Source: Erythrobacter sp.
GTDB lineage: Bacteria; Pseudomonadota; Alphaproteobacteria; Sphingomonadales; Sphingomonadaceae
Length of the DNA: 64,000 nt
Assembly (NCBI GenBank): GCA_029937545.1
Contig: JAPYPR010000003.1
Coordinates: forward strand, 1 to 64,000
Direction of reading: 5' to 3'
Positions within the stretch are counted from its first letter, which is position 1, and every line of letters starts with the position of its first letter. The notes under the pieces are model-generated. The model did no database searches and was not told the origin of the DNA. It saw only the letters and a program-made list of their open reading frames with translations. Below, in pieces: positions 34,400 to 43,276 of the stretch. The translations under genes and the position numbers were made by a program.

Positions 34400-35991
34400 A
34401 CCTGGTAGCCACAATTCACTTGCGGGATGTTCGCTGTGGCAGCGCCAACGGGGTTGATCAGATTGCCAGAACGATCTTGGTCACCAGCGAGCTCATTTAG
34501 GAACTCTTCGAGATTGGTGTAACCATCTTGGTCGTGATCGCCATCGGGGTCAGTCAGACCGGTAGAAGCCTCCCAATCATCGTCCATTCCGTCTTTGTCC
34601 GCATCGGCGTATGGTGTCCCGTTAGAAAGCCTCGGCCATCCGCCGACTTGCGACGGATTGTCAATGATCTCGCCCCTGCACCTGGCAAAATTGGACACGG
34701 CACGCTCGTCCGATGCGTCACGCGGGAAGGCACCGGCAAACTTCATTACATCGCGTACCGCTTGAGCGGCATCGGTGAAAAGCTGGATCGAAAGCGAACC
34801 GATCGGGCTCGCCTCGATGTATTCCCAGTCATCCGGGTCGAGGAACTCGCGCTCCTGCTTGGACGACGAAGTCCGTCTGCCGTCGATATTCCCATATAGA
34901 TAGAGTTCGGCATTGCCGGGATTGGTCGAGTATTCCTCGTCGTAGTCCCCACCGTATATTTCAGAACCGTTGAGGGTGCTGGGTCCGAATGACACCCAGT
35001 TCCCAACGATATTCGCCTGGCGGGTGAGGCCGCTACTGGGATTGGATTGTCTCCGTAAATTCGAAAAATACTGATGGGCTTTGCTGCGCATGTCGTAGGA
35101 AATCGTGTTCACGATATCGATTCTGTCACCTGTGCCGGCATTAGGCATGCGATCGGTAGCGTGGGCAATCAGCACGTGGTGAAGCGAAATTCGGCTGCCT
35201 TCGACGAAAACTCCCTTGGAATGTTCGCCCTGTTTGTGCGTCGATCTGCTCAGCCCCTCGTACGCGAGTGACCATTGTAAAGTGACATCCTCGGCCGCCT
35301 TCGTGGAGTTAAATATTTCGTCCGTTGCCCACGACATGGATACGTGATCGATTATTGTCCGCTTGGCCTTTCCGTCGACTGTTATCGCGTCGGTCGTATC
35401 CTGTTTCGCGCCCGAGGTTGGTCCCGGGCGTACCCGCACATGACGCATGATGACATCTGGCGCATTGAGGTAGATGGGAGAGCCGGTAAGATTGTTGGGG
35501 GAGTTGCGTAGCGCGATACCGTCGCCCGGTGCGGTCTGGCCCGCGACGGTCAACTTTCCTGATGTGACCTTGATTTGCGACAACAGTTCGATGGTCCCAC
35601 CGACCCTAAAAATGCAAGTTCGGGCTCCGCTCGCTTCCATACATGCGCGCAGTGATCCGCTGCCCGAGTCATTCAGGTTGGTCACATGGAAGACTTCCCC
35701 CCGGCGGCCGCCAACTGAGCTTGCACCAAAGCCCTCGGCTGTCGGGAAGGCACGCTGTGCACCGTTCGGAAGCTTTGCTTGATCGTAGCCGGATGGGGTA
35801 GGCGTTGGTGTCGGCGCAGGCGTTGGTGTCGGCGCAGGCGTTGGGGTCGCTGTAGGTGTCGGTGCGGGGCTTGCCACTGAACCGGTCGCCTGATCCTCAC
35901 CGCCGCAGGAGACAATGGCAAGGGCCATGATTGAGCACAGTGGAGCTCTCGCGCGGAAGCCCGCACGAAGAGAAGTTTCGTAAGCACGCAT
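34396..35991 (-). CDS. Exported pectate-lyase-like protein with Pro-Thr linker and calcium-binding C-terminus
   Basis: A 531-residue lipoprotein. The start at 35991 gives a signal peptide ending in the lipobox AIVSC (C29); the much longer open frame upstream is not coding. Residues 41-67 are a Pro/Thr/Ala linker encoded by 18-base tandem repeats. The catalytic part begins at FPTAEGFGASSVGGRRGEV and shows the beta-helix pectate-lyase pattern (FRVGGTIEL, HVRVRPG, DHVSMSWATDE). The C-terminus holds DADKDGMDDDWE and DHDQDGYTNLE. It is a paralogue of the protein at 21.1 kb, with an added linker. Confidence 0.88.
   Translation of the reverse strand: MRAYETSLRAGFRARAPLCSIMALAIVSCGGEDQATGSVASPAPTPTATPTPAPTPTPAPTPTPTPSGYDQAKLPNGAQRAFPTAEGFGASSVGGRRGEVFHVTNLNDSGSGSLRACMEASGARTCIFRVGGTIELLSQIKVTSGKLTVAGQTAPGDGIALRNSPNNLTGSPIYLNAPDVIMRHVRVRPGPTSGAKQDTTDAITVDGKAKRTIIDHVSMSWATDEIFNSTKAAEDVTLQWSLAYEGLSRSTHKQGEHSKGVFVEGSRISLHHVLIAHATDRMPNAGTGDRIDIVNTISYDMRSKAHQYFSNLRRQSNPSSGLTRQANIVGNWVSFGPSTLNGSEIYGGDYDEEYSTNPGNAELYLYGNIDGRRTSSSKQEREFLDPDDWEYIEASPIGSLSIQLFTDAAQAVRDVMKFAGAFPRDASDERAVSNFARCRGEIIDNPSQVGGWPRLSNGTPYADADKDGMDDDWEASTGLTDPDGDHDQDGYTNLEEFLNELAGDQDRSGNLINPVGAATANIPQVNCGYQV
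35801..35869. repeat. 18-base tandem repeat encoding the lyase linker
   Basis: Three units of 18 bases begin at 35801, 35819 and 35837 (consensus GGCGTTGGTGTCGGCGCA). They are followed by a decayed partial unit to about 35869. Each unit encodes the hexapeptide APTPTP on the minus strand. The number of units may vary between strains. Confidence 0.8.
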
Positions 35992-36258
35992 TGTCTTAAA
36001 CTGTAGTCCTTGTCGGTCGCGATCAATTATTCTCGCGTCTATTACGACCCCATCGTCATTCTCTGTTCGGAACGGTGAACGTGCAACGCCCGCTGGTCGG
36101 GGAAGAGGCGAGACGTGTCCATTTTGGGACAGTCTTTGATGACTTGTGGACCACTTCGCGGCGGTCTCCTCGTCGTTGTACTGATCGGCATTTCTTGGAC
36201 GTTCAGTCTGAGTTAGACCTCGCGTTGCAACGGTGCCATGGATATAGCGCCCTAAAGG

Positions 36259-38463
36259 ATGCTGGACACAGCGAAAAGGCCCCCGCGACTGATGAAAAAG
36301 AAAGATAGCCGCAGGAGCAAGGCGGCGCGCAGCGAAACGGCCCGTCGCGCCGCAGCCGACAAGCCGCAGGGCCGCTTCGGCTGGTGGATAAAGCGGCTGG
36401 CCGTGTGGGGAGGGGCGCTGGCGCTGCTCGGCGCCTTGTTCATCGGCCTTGCCGTCGCCTTCGCAGTGCGGTCCATGCCGAGCTATTATCAGCTCAAGGC
36501 AACGCAGAATGCCCAGACGATCGTCGTTCGCGCGCGCGACGGCACCGAAATCGTCGAGCTCGGCCCGTCTTTCGGCCAGTGGCTTACCCATGACGAAATC
36601 CCGCAGGTCATGAAGGATGCGATGATCTCGGTCGAAGATCGCCGCTATTACTCGCATTTCGGGATCGACCCCTATGGCCTGACCCGCGCGGTCTACGAAG
36701 GCGTCACCGGCGACGACCGGATCTCGGCGACTTCGACCATCACGCAGCAGTTGGCGCGCAACGTCTTCCTCAACAACAACCGCTCGCTCGACCGCAAGGC
36801 GCGCGAGGCGATCCTGGCGCTGGCGCTGGAATGGAAATTCTCGAAGGAGCAGATCCTAGAGCTCTATCTCAACAAGGTCTATTTCGGCGGCGGGGCCTAT
36901 GGCGTCGATAGCGCCAGCCGCAAGTTCTTCAGCCATCCGGCGACCGATCTCTCGGTAGCCGAGGCCGCGATCATCGCCGGCCTCGTGAAGGCACCGAGCC
37001 GCTATTCGCCCACCGCCGATGTCGATGCCGCCGTCGGTCGGGCCAGCGTGGTGCTGCGGCTGATGAAGGAGCAGGGTCGCATACCGTCCAACGTCACGGT
37101 CGATCCCTCGGCGGTCAGGCTGAAGGAAGAGAAGGGCCAGAACTCGGTCCGCTACTTCACCGACTGGGCGCTGCCGCAGCTCGACATGCTGCTGCCGGAG
37201 ACTTTCGAGCCGATAGAGGTCTGGACGACGCTCGATGTCGGCATGCAGCGGGCGGCGACCGCCGCGATCCAGGGCAATACGCCCGGCGGCGCGCAGGGTG
37301 CGCTCGTCAGCCTCGACCGCGACGGGGCTATCCTCGCACTGGTGGGCGGCACCGATTATGTCGAGACCAGCTTCAACCGAGCTACCGATGCACTGCGCCA
37401 GCCGGGGTCCAGCTGGAAGCTGTTCGTCTATCTGGCCGCGCTGGAAGCGGGCTACACGCCGGGCGACCGGGTGGTCGATACGCCGGTCACCATCGATGGC
37501 TGGAGCCCGCGCAACTCCAGCGGGCGGAATGTCGGCGAGATCGATTTGCGCACAGCGTTCGCATATTCGATCAATACGGTCGCGGCGCAGCTGGGCAATG
37601 AAGTCGGCTTCGGCACGGTCGCCTCGATGGCTCGGCGCTTCGGCGTGACGACGCCGATCAATACCTATCCCTCCATGGTGCTGGGATCGAACGAGGTGCG
37701 CCTGCTCGACATGACGCGCGCCTTCGCGGCGATTTCGGCCGAGGGGCAGTCGGTCGAACCCTATGGCATCGTCAAGGTGACGACGGCCGAGGGCGAATTG
37801 CTCTACCAGCACCAGAATGCGCGGCGCAGCCAGCTGGTAGCGGACTATGTTGCGGCGGGTATTACCGACCTGCTGCAGACCGCCGTCAACACCGGCACCG
37901 GCCGCGCGGCTCAGATCGGCCGACCGGTGGCAGGCAAGACCGGCACGACCAGCTCGAACAAGGACGGCTATTTCGTGGGCTTCTCGAGCGGAATCACCAC
38001 CGGCGTATGGATGGGGCGGGACGACAACGCGCGGGTAGCAGGCTTGCAGGGAGGCACCGCGCCTGCGCGCGCCTTCGCCGCCTACATGCGCTATGCCGTG
38101 AAGGATCGGCCGGTCGAGGAATTCGACACCGACCTGCAATTGCCCGAATGGCAGCTGGAGCCCGACGATGAATACATGCTCGGCGATCCGGACGATTACT
38201 ATTTTATCGACGAACAGGGCAATCTGATCGAGCCCGGCCGCGAGGATGGCGAGCGGCGCGATCCCTTCGGCGATGCCTTCCCGCAGCCCGGCGACGGCGA
38301 CCGTCCGCGCCAGCCGCAAGCGCCACAACAGCCCGGGCGCGGCGCCGATGGCGCACCGCAAGCGGTGGGCGACGACTTCCTCGACGAGGCTACGGGTGGT
38401 GCTTCGCGTGCACAGCCGCGGCCCTCTCCCAGCTCGACGGTAACGGTAACTCGGCCGCAATAG
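36259..38463 (+). CDS. Class A penicillin-binding protein (PBP1A family, transglycosylase/transpeptidase)
   Basis: A 734-residue bifunctional peptidoglycan synthase of the inner membrane. A basic N-terminus and one transmembrane helix (about 46-72) are followed by a GT51 glycosyltransferase domain with EDRRYYSHFGIDPYG and the STITQQLARNVFL block. The transpeptidase domain follows with the S-x2-K serine in PGSSWK, SIN in YSINTV, and KTGTT. The C-terminus is an acidic, Pro/Gln-rich tail. ATG 36259 is given; ATG 36292 (MKKKDS) is an equally possible start. It stands outside the EPS locus and ends in a strong hairpin. Confidence 0.95.
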   Translation: MLDTAKRPPRLMKKKDSRRSKAARSETARRAAADKPQGRFGWWIKRLAVWGGALALLGALFIGLAVAFAVRSMPSYYQLKATQNAQTIVVRARDGTEIVELGPSFGQWLTHDEIPQVMKDAMISVEDRRYYSHFGIDPYGLTRAVYEGVTGDDRISATSTITQQLARNVFLNNNRSLDRKAREAILALALEWKFSKEQILELYLNKVYFGGGAYGVDSASRKFFSHPATDLSVAEAAIIAGLVKAPSRYSPTADVDAAVGRASVVLRLMKEQGRIPSNVTVDPSAVRLKEEKGQNSVRYFTDWALPQLDMLLPETFEPIEVWTTLDVGMQRAATAAIQGNTPGGAQGALVSLDRDGAILALVGGTDYVETSFNRATDALRQPGSSWKLFVYLAALEAGYTPGDRVVDTPVTIDGWSPRNSSGRNVGEIDLRTAFAYSINTVAAQLGNEVGFGTVASMARRFGVTTPINTYPSMVLGSNEVRLLDMTRAFAAISAEGQSVEPYGIVKVTTAEGELLYQHQNARRSQLVADYVAAGITDLLQTAVNTGTGRAAQIGRPVAGKTGTTSSNKDGYFVGFSSGITTGVWMGRDDNARVAGLQGGTAPARAFAAYMRYAVKDRPVEEFDTDLQLPEWQLEPDDEYMLGDPDDYYFIDEQGNLIEPGREDGERRDPFGDAFPQPGDGDRPRQPQAPQQPGRGADGAPQAVGDDFLDEATGGASRAQPRPSPSSTVTVTRPQ

Positions 38464-38477
38464 GTAAAGCAGAGAGC

Positions 38478-38514
38478 AAAAGGGCCTCCCACCATACCGG
38501 CGGGAGGCCCTTTT
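38478..38514. terminator. Shared terminator between the PBP gene and degP
   Basis: A perfect 13-bp stem (38478-38490 with 38502-38514) has an 11-base loop. It is followed on the plus strand by a T-rich run, TTTTGTTTTT. The minus strand also reads into TTTTGC, so the element can stop both converging genes. Confidence 0.9.
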
Positions 38515-38536
38515 GTTTTTCAGATCGTGAGGTGTC

Positions 38537-40087
38537 TTAGCGCAGCCGCACCGCGACATATTGCGGCGGACGACCACTGCGCTGCACCCGCAGCAGCACG
38601 GCTTCGCGGCCCTCGCGCTCGGCTTCGTTCACGATGCCCTCGAGCTGCGAGAGCGTTGCGACCGGGCGATAGTTGGCCGACAGAATGATGTCGCGGCGCT
38701 GGAGGCCCTTGCGGGCGGCGTCGGAGTTGGGGTTCACGCCGGCGACGGCAAGACCCTGCGTATCCGCGCTCACACCCAGCTGGCGAGCGATCTGCGCCGT
38801 GATCGGCAGCAACTGGAGGCCGAGACGCTCTTCGATCACCTCGTTCTCGCCCGGCTGCATCTCCTCTTCGTCGTCCATGTCCGGATCGAACATCTGCTGC
38901 TGACGCAACTCGTCTTCGCTCGGGCGCTTGCCGACGGTCACATTGACCCGGCGGCGTTCGCCATTGCGGATCAACTCGATCGGAACGGTCGTGCCCGGTG
39001 CGATATTGGCGACGAGGAACGACAGGGTCTGTTCGGGCGTCACTTCGCGGTTGTTGACGCGTGTGACGATATCGCCGGCTTCGAGGCCTGCGCGATCGGC
39101 AGCCTGACCCGACTGGACCGACTGGACGATTTCGCCGCGATTGCGGTCGAGGCCAAGGGAGTCGGCAACGTCATCGCTGACCGGCGCGATGTTCACGCCG
39201 AGATAGCCGCGTTCGATCTCCACCCCGTCGCGCAGCTTCTGCACGATCGGTGCGGCGATTTCCGCCGGAATGGCAAAGCCGATGCCGACGCTGCCGCCAG
39301 AGGGTGAGAAGATCGCATTGTTGATGCCGATCACATTGCCCTGCATGTCGAACAGCGGGCCGCCCGAATTGCCGCGATTGATGGCGGCATCGGTCTGGAT
39401 GTAGCGGTCGTAGGCGCCGCCCTGCCCGGTGTTGCGCTGGATCGCGGAGACGATCCCGCTGGTCACGGTTCCGCCCAATCCGAAGGGATTGCCGATCGCG
39501 ACCACCCAGTCGCCCGGGCGCGCCTGGCGGCTGTCGCCGAATTCGACATAGGGGAAGGCCTCGCGCCGGTTCACCTTGAGCACGGCAAGGTCGGACTGCG
39601 CATCGGTGCCGACGAGATCCGCTTCGTATTCGGTGCCGTCGGGCATGGTCACGGTGATTTCTTCTACCGTGCCGCGCCCGGTCGGGCTGACGACGTGGTT
39701 GTTGGTAACGACATAGCCGTCAGCCGAAATGACGAAGCCCGAGCCGAGCGACTGGCCTTCGCGATATTGCGGCTCGTCCGGCTGCTGCTGGCCGCGACGC
39801 CCGAACAGACCTTCGAAGGGTGTGCCGGCGAAGGGGTTGGCATTCTGCTGCACTTCGATCCGCTGGCGGGTCGAGATGTTGACCACGGCAGGCTGCAGCT
39901 GCGCGGTCAGTTCGGCAAAGCTCTCGGGAGCCCCTGCGCGCGGGACCACGCGGGCCATCTGCGCATCGTCGTTCTGGGCCACCTGGGCACCTGCCGGATA
40001 GCCGGTCGCGAGCGTGATCGCGGCTCCTCCGACCAACAGGGCACTCGTTACGGAATAGGCATATCGCACAGGCTTCACGTCCTTCAA
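38537..40087 (-). CDS. degP: Periplasmic serine protease/chaperone, Do family
   Basis: A 516-residue HtrA-family protein. An N-terminal signal or anchor segment ends near AGAQ. The trypsin-like domain has the catalytic triad H131 (TNNHVV), D166 (QSDLAVLKV) and S241 (NRGNSGGPL). Two PDZ domains follow (from GYLGVNIAPV and from LGLQLLPI), with the GDIVTRVNNREV and DIILSANYRPV loops. It degrades misfolded envelope proteins. It lies 134 bases behind hflC, giving the hflK-hflC-degP order common in alphaproteobacteria. Confidence 0.95.
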   Translation of the reverse strand: MKDVKPVRYAYSVTSALLVGGAAITLATGYPAGAQVAQNDDAQMARVVPRAGAPESFAELTAQLQPAVVNISTRQRIEVQQNANPFAGTPFEGLFGRRGQQQPDEPQYREGQSLGSGFVISADGYVVTNNHVVSPTGRGTVEEITVTMPDGTEYEADLVGTDAQSDLAVLKVNRREAFPYVEFGDSRQARPGDWVVAIGNPFGLGGTVTSGIVSAIQRNTGQGGAYDRYIQTDAAINRGNSGGPLFDMQGNVIGINNAIFSPSGGSVGIGFAIPAEIAAPIVQKLRDGVEIERGYLGVNIAPVSDDVADSLGLDRNRGEIVQSVQSGQAADRAGLEAGDIVTRVNNREVTPEQTLSFLVANIAPGTTVPIELIRNGERRRVNVTVGKRPSEDELRQQQMFDPDMDDEEEMQPGENEVIEERLGLQLLPITAQIARQLGVSADTQGLAVAGVNPNSDAARKGLQRRDIILSANYRPVATLSQLEGIVNEAEREGREAVLLRVQRSGRPPQYVAVRLR

Positions 40088-40221
40088 ATCCTCTTCACTT
40101 CTGTCGCGCGGCGCGTCCGCTCGGTGAACTTACCGAGCAGCGGGCTGCGGGTTCCTGCCTGCCAGACTGCGCTGCGGCGCTGAATGCCGTTTGAACGGCG
40201 CGAGGCACGCTCGACGAACGG

Positions 40222-41055
40222 TCAACGACGTCCGCGGAACTGCCGCAGATACTCGTTGTCGGGCGACAGGATGATGTTGCTTTCCGCCCCGCCGTTCTCG
40301 GCGGCGAAAGTGGCGTCGTAGCTCTGCATGGCGCGATAGAAATCGTAGAACTCCGGATCCTTGCCGAAAGCATCGGCGTAGATGGCCGCGCTTTCCGCAT
40401 CGGCATCGGCGCGAATGATCCGCGCGTCGCGCGAACCTTGCGCGCGAATGGTGCGCGCTTCGCGTTCACGGTCCGATTCCATGCGGCGGAAGGCAGACTG
40501 TAGCGGCGCTTCGGGCAGGTCGGTGCGCATGATCTTCACGTCCACCACCTCGGCGCCGTACTGGCGCGCCTGGCGGTCGAGATTCGTCCGCACATTGGCG
40601 AGCGCGGAGCCGCGTTCCGCCGTCAGCATCGACTGGAAAGTGCGGCGGCCCAGTTCCTGCCGCAGGACCGAGTTTAGGATCGGTTCCAGCGCGTTTCGCA
40701 CGCCATCGGTGGTGCCGGCACGTTCCACCATGCGGACCGGATCGACGATGCGGAAGCGGGCATAGGCATTGACCAGCAGGCGCTGCTGATCGGCACTCAA
40801 AACTTCCTCGTCGTTCATTTCGAGGTCGAGCAGTCGCTTTTCGATCCGGCGCACCGAATCGACGAAGGGCACGCGCAGGTAGATGCCCGCATTGCTGGAG
40901 CCGTTGGGCGTATTGACAGTGCCGATCGGTTCACCGGTGCGGATCACGACGGCCTGCTCTTCCTCCGGCACCACATAGGCGCTGAGCATCAGGGCGATGA
41001 TCGCTAACCCGATCACGATCAGCGTGTTGCGATGGTCTTGCACGAAAGTGCTCAT
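40222..41055 (-). CDS. hflC: FtsH protease modulator HflC
   Basis: A 277-residue Band-7/prohibitin-domain protein with one N-terminal transmembrane helix (NTLIVIGLAIIALMLSAYVV) and EEEQAVVIRTGEPIG opening the SPFH domain. The DREREARTIRAQGSRDARIIRADADAE region is the coiled-coil part. With HflK it forms a large inner-membrane complex that controls FtsH proteolysis. Only one base separates its start from the hflK stop. Confidence 0.95.
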   Translation of the reverse strand: MSTFVQDHRNTLIVIGLAIIALMLSAYVVPEEEQAVVIRTGEPIGTVNTPNGSSNAGIYLRVPFVDSVRRIEKRLLDLEMNDEEVLSADQQRLLVNAYARFRIVDPVRMVERAGTTDGVRNALEPILNSVLRQELGRRTFQSMLTAERGSALANVRTNLDRQARQYGAEVVDVKIMRTDLPEAPLQSAFRRMESDREREARTIRAQGSRDARIIRADADAESAAIYADAFGKDPEFYDFYRAMQSYDATFAAENGGAESNIILSPDNEYLRQFRGRR

Positions 41056-41056
41056 C

Positions 41057-42196
41057 TTACTGGCCCTCCGGCGCGGTCACGGTGGTCGAGGACCGCTGCT
41101 GCTGCGACTGGTCGGCCCGGCGACGGATTTCGGGAAGCGGGAGATACGGCGTCACATTGTCCGTTTCCACGATGGTCTTGGGCGTCTGGCTCAGGACCCG
41201 CTCCATGGTTTCGTAATAGAGGCGCTGGCGCGTCACTTCGGGCGCGAGGCGATATTCCTCGTACACCTTGTCGAAGGCTTCGGCTTCGCCCTGCGCTTGC
41301 GCCAGCACCTGCTGCGCGTAACCGCGTGCCTGGTTGCGATTGGCGTCGGCATTCTGTTCGGCGACCTGCACGTCGCGGAAGGCATCGACCACCTGTGCGG
41401 GCGGGTCGGCCTTCTCGATCTCGACACCCAGCACGCGCACGCCTGCGCGGTATCCATCGAGCGTTCGCTGCATGCGTTCGCGCACGTCCAGCTCGATGGC
41501 AGCACGGCCCTGGCCGGAGAAGGTCTCGTCGAGCTCGGTCTCTGCAACCGAAGCGCGCATTGCGGCTTCGGCGGCTTCCTTCACAGTTTCCACCGGGTCG
41601 ACCACGTTGAACTTGAAGGCCGCGAGATCACTGATGTTCCAGCGGACAATATAACTCAGGTCGACGAGGTTCTGGTCGCCCGTCAGGATCAGCTTTACCT
41701 GGCTGTCGCTGCCCGGAATGCGTTCGGTCCGCACGCCCTGCACGTCTTCCACATCCACGATTTCGATCGGGAATGGGGCGGAGAAATTCAGGCCGGGATC
41801 CATCGTCCGGGTGAAATTGCCCAGCGTCTTCACCACGGCCTGCTGCTGCGGCCCGACAAGGTGCACGCTGGTCGCGATCAGGCCGAGCGCGATGATGCCG
41901 ATAACCGCGATCGGGAACCAGCTCTTACCGCCGGAGCGCTGGGGGAAGCGGAAATTGGGCCCGCCGGGGCCTCCGCCGCCGCTGCGACGCGGGCCTTCGG
42001 GGCCGCGGTTCTTGAAAATGTCCTCGATGTTGGGCGATCGGCGGCCGTCATTGCCGCCGGAGCCGGGCGGAAGCCACGGATTGCGCGGTCCGCGGGTCTT
42101 GTCCCCGCTCTTGCCGTCGCCATCTCCCGTCGGCTCGTTAGAGCCTCGGCCCGGACCGCCATCCTTGTCGCCCCACGGACTCTTCTTGCCCGCCAT
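41057..42196 (-). CDS. hflK: FtsH protease modulator HflK
   Basis: A 379-residue protein starting at MAGKKSPWGDKDGGPG, the glycine-rich N-terminus typical of HflK. A transmembrane helix lies near residue 100 (FPIAVIGIIALGLIATSV), then an SPFH domain with GPQQQAVVKTLGNFTR and a coiled coil ending in QAQGEAEAFDKVYEEY. In-frame ATGs further upstream (for example 42238) are possible, but the conserved part begins at 42196. The frame continues over the divergent mrp gene without coding character. It forms an operon with hflC and degP. Confidence 0.94.
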   Translation of the reverse strand: MAGKKSPWGDKDGGPGRGSNEPTGDGDGKSGDKTRGPRNPWLPPGSGGNDGRRSPNIEDIFKNRGPEGPRRSGGGGPGGPNFRFPQRSGGKSWFPIAVIGIIALGLIATSVHLVGPQQQAVVKTLGNFTRTMDPGLNFSAPFPIEIVDVEDVQGVRTERIPGSDSQVKLILTGDQNLVDLSYIVRWNISDLAAFKFNVVDPVETVKEAAEAAMRASVAETELDETFSGQGRAAIELDVRERMQRTLDGYRAGVRVLGVEIEKADPPAQVVDAFRDVQVAEQNADANRNQARGYAQQVLAQAQGEAEAFDKVYEEYRLAPEVTRQRLYYETMERVLSQTPKTIVETDNVTPYLPLPEIRRRADQSQQQRSSTTVTAPEGQ

Positions 42197-42313
42197 TGCC
42201 AGCCAAATCCTGTTGGTGAACCCGTCCAATGTTCTCATGTCATTCTTTATAGGTGTGGTTTGGCGGAAAAACAGGGTTGAACGGCGCTTTTTGATGATAC
42301 AGCAGCGCTGCCC

Positions 42314-43276
42314 ATGAGCTCGACCGATCCGAAAGCGCTGTTTCCCGAAGCGATTGCAGCACGTGTATCTTCCCTTGCCATCGCCAAAAGCCGCGCCATC
42401 GCCATCGTCGATGCCGCCGGGCTGGGCGAAGGCGAGCGCGAGGCGCTTGAAGCAGACATCCGCGAAGTATTGGAAAAACGGGACGACGTGACGGAAGTGC
42501 GTGTCGCGATGATGGCGGAGCGCACCGCGCGCAAGCTGATCGCCGTGGGAAGCGGCAAGGGCGGGGTCGGCAAGTCGACGCTGACTGCCAACCTGGCCAT
42601 CGCGCTCGCCCGTAGGGGGCGCAAGGTCGGGCTGGTCGATGCGGACATCTACGGACCTTCGCAGCCGGTCATCCTCGGCAATCAGGGGCAGAAACCGGTG
42701 GCGCGCGAGGAGAAGCTGGAGCCGGTGCCGAGCCGGTACGGCGTGCCGGTGCTGTCGATGGGTCACCTCGTCGAGCCGGGCCGCGCGATCGCGTGGCGCG
42801 GGCCGATGGCGGGCGGCGCGCTGACCCAGCTGGTCGATGCGCATTGGGGCGATACCGAGCTCCTGCTGGTCGATCTGCCACCGGGGACGGGCGATGTGCA
42901 GCTCACCATGCTGCAAAAGTTCAAGCCTGCCGGAGCGGTGCTGGTTTCGACGCCGCAGGACCTGGCGCTGATCGACGCTGCGCGCGCCGGTCAGTTGTTC
43001 GATCAGGCGGGCGTCCCGGTCATCGGCCTCGTCGAGAATATGGCGGGCTATGCCTGCCCGCATTGCGGCGAAGTGTCCGACCCGTTCGGCAAGGGCGGAG
43101 TGGAAGAGGCTGCCGGACGGCTCGAATTGCCGTTCCTCGGCCGCATCCCGCTCGACCTCGCCATTCGCGAAGGCGGGGATAGCGGTACGCCGCCGGCAGC
43201 GACCGACGATCCGCTGGCCCAGCCCTTCCACGATATTGCCGCGAAGCTCGACGCATGGATTGGCGCGAAAAGCTGA
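42314..43276 (+). CDS. apbC: Mrp/ApbC-type iron-sulfur cluster carrier P-loop ATPase
   Basis: A 320-residue cytoplasmic protein. A short N-terminal helical/MIP18-like region comes before the deviant Walker A GSGKGGVGKSTLTANLA (about residues 78-94). DADIYGPSQP and the switch region DLPPGTGDVQLTM follow. The C-terminal CPHC pair (YACPHCGEVSDPFG) binds the bridging [4Fe-4S] cluster of the dimer. It delivers Fe-S clusters to apo-enzymes. The next gene, a molybdenum hydroxylase, overlaps it by 22 bases. Confidence 0.94.
   Translation: MSSTDPKALFPEAIAARVSSLAIAKSRAIAIVDAAGLGEGEREALEADIREVLEKRDDVTEVRVAMMAERTARKLIAVGSGKGGVGKSTLTANLAIALARRGRKVGLVDADIYGPSQPVILGNQGQKPVAREEKLEPVPSRYGVPVLSMGHLVEPGRAIAWRGPMAGGALTQLVDAHWGDTELLLVDLPPGTGDVQLTMLQKFKPAGAVLVSTPQDLALIDAARAGQLFDQAGVPVIGLVENMAGYACPHCGEVSDPFGKGGVEEAAGRLELPFLGRIPLDLAIREGGDSGTPPAATDDPLAQPFHDIAAKLDAWIGAKS

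Noticed and set aside
36856-38577. A 573-codon open frame on the minus strand
   Set aside because: It is antisense to the class A penicillin-binding protein and contains the terminator hairpin. No domain is visible.
40119-40138. Small hairpin (GCTCGGT/ACCGAGC) between hflC and degP
   Set aside because: A 7-bp stem without a T-run on the relevant strand. Too weak to call a terminator, and the genes probably remain one transcript.
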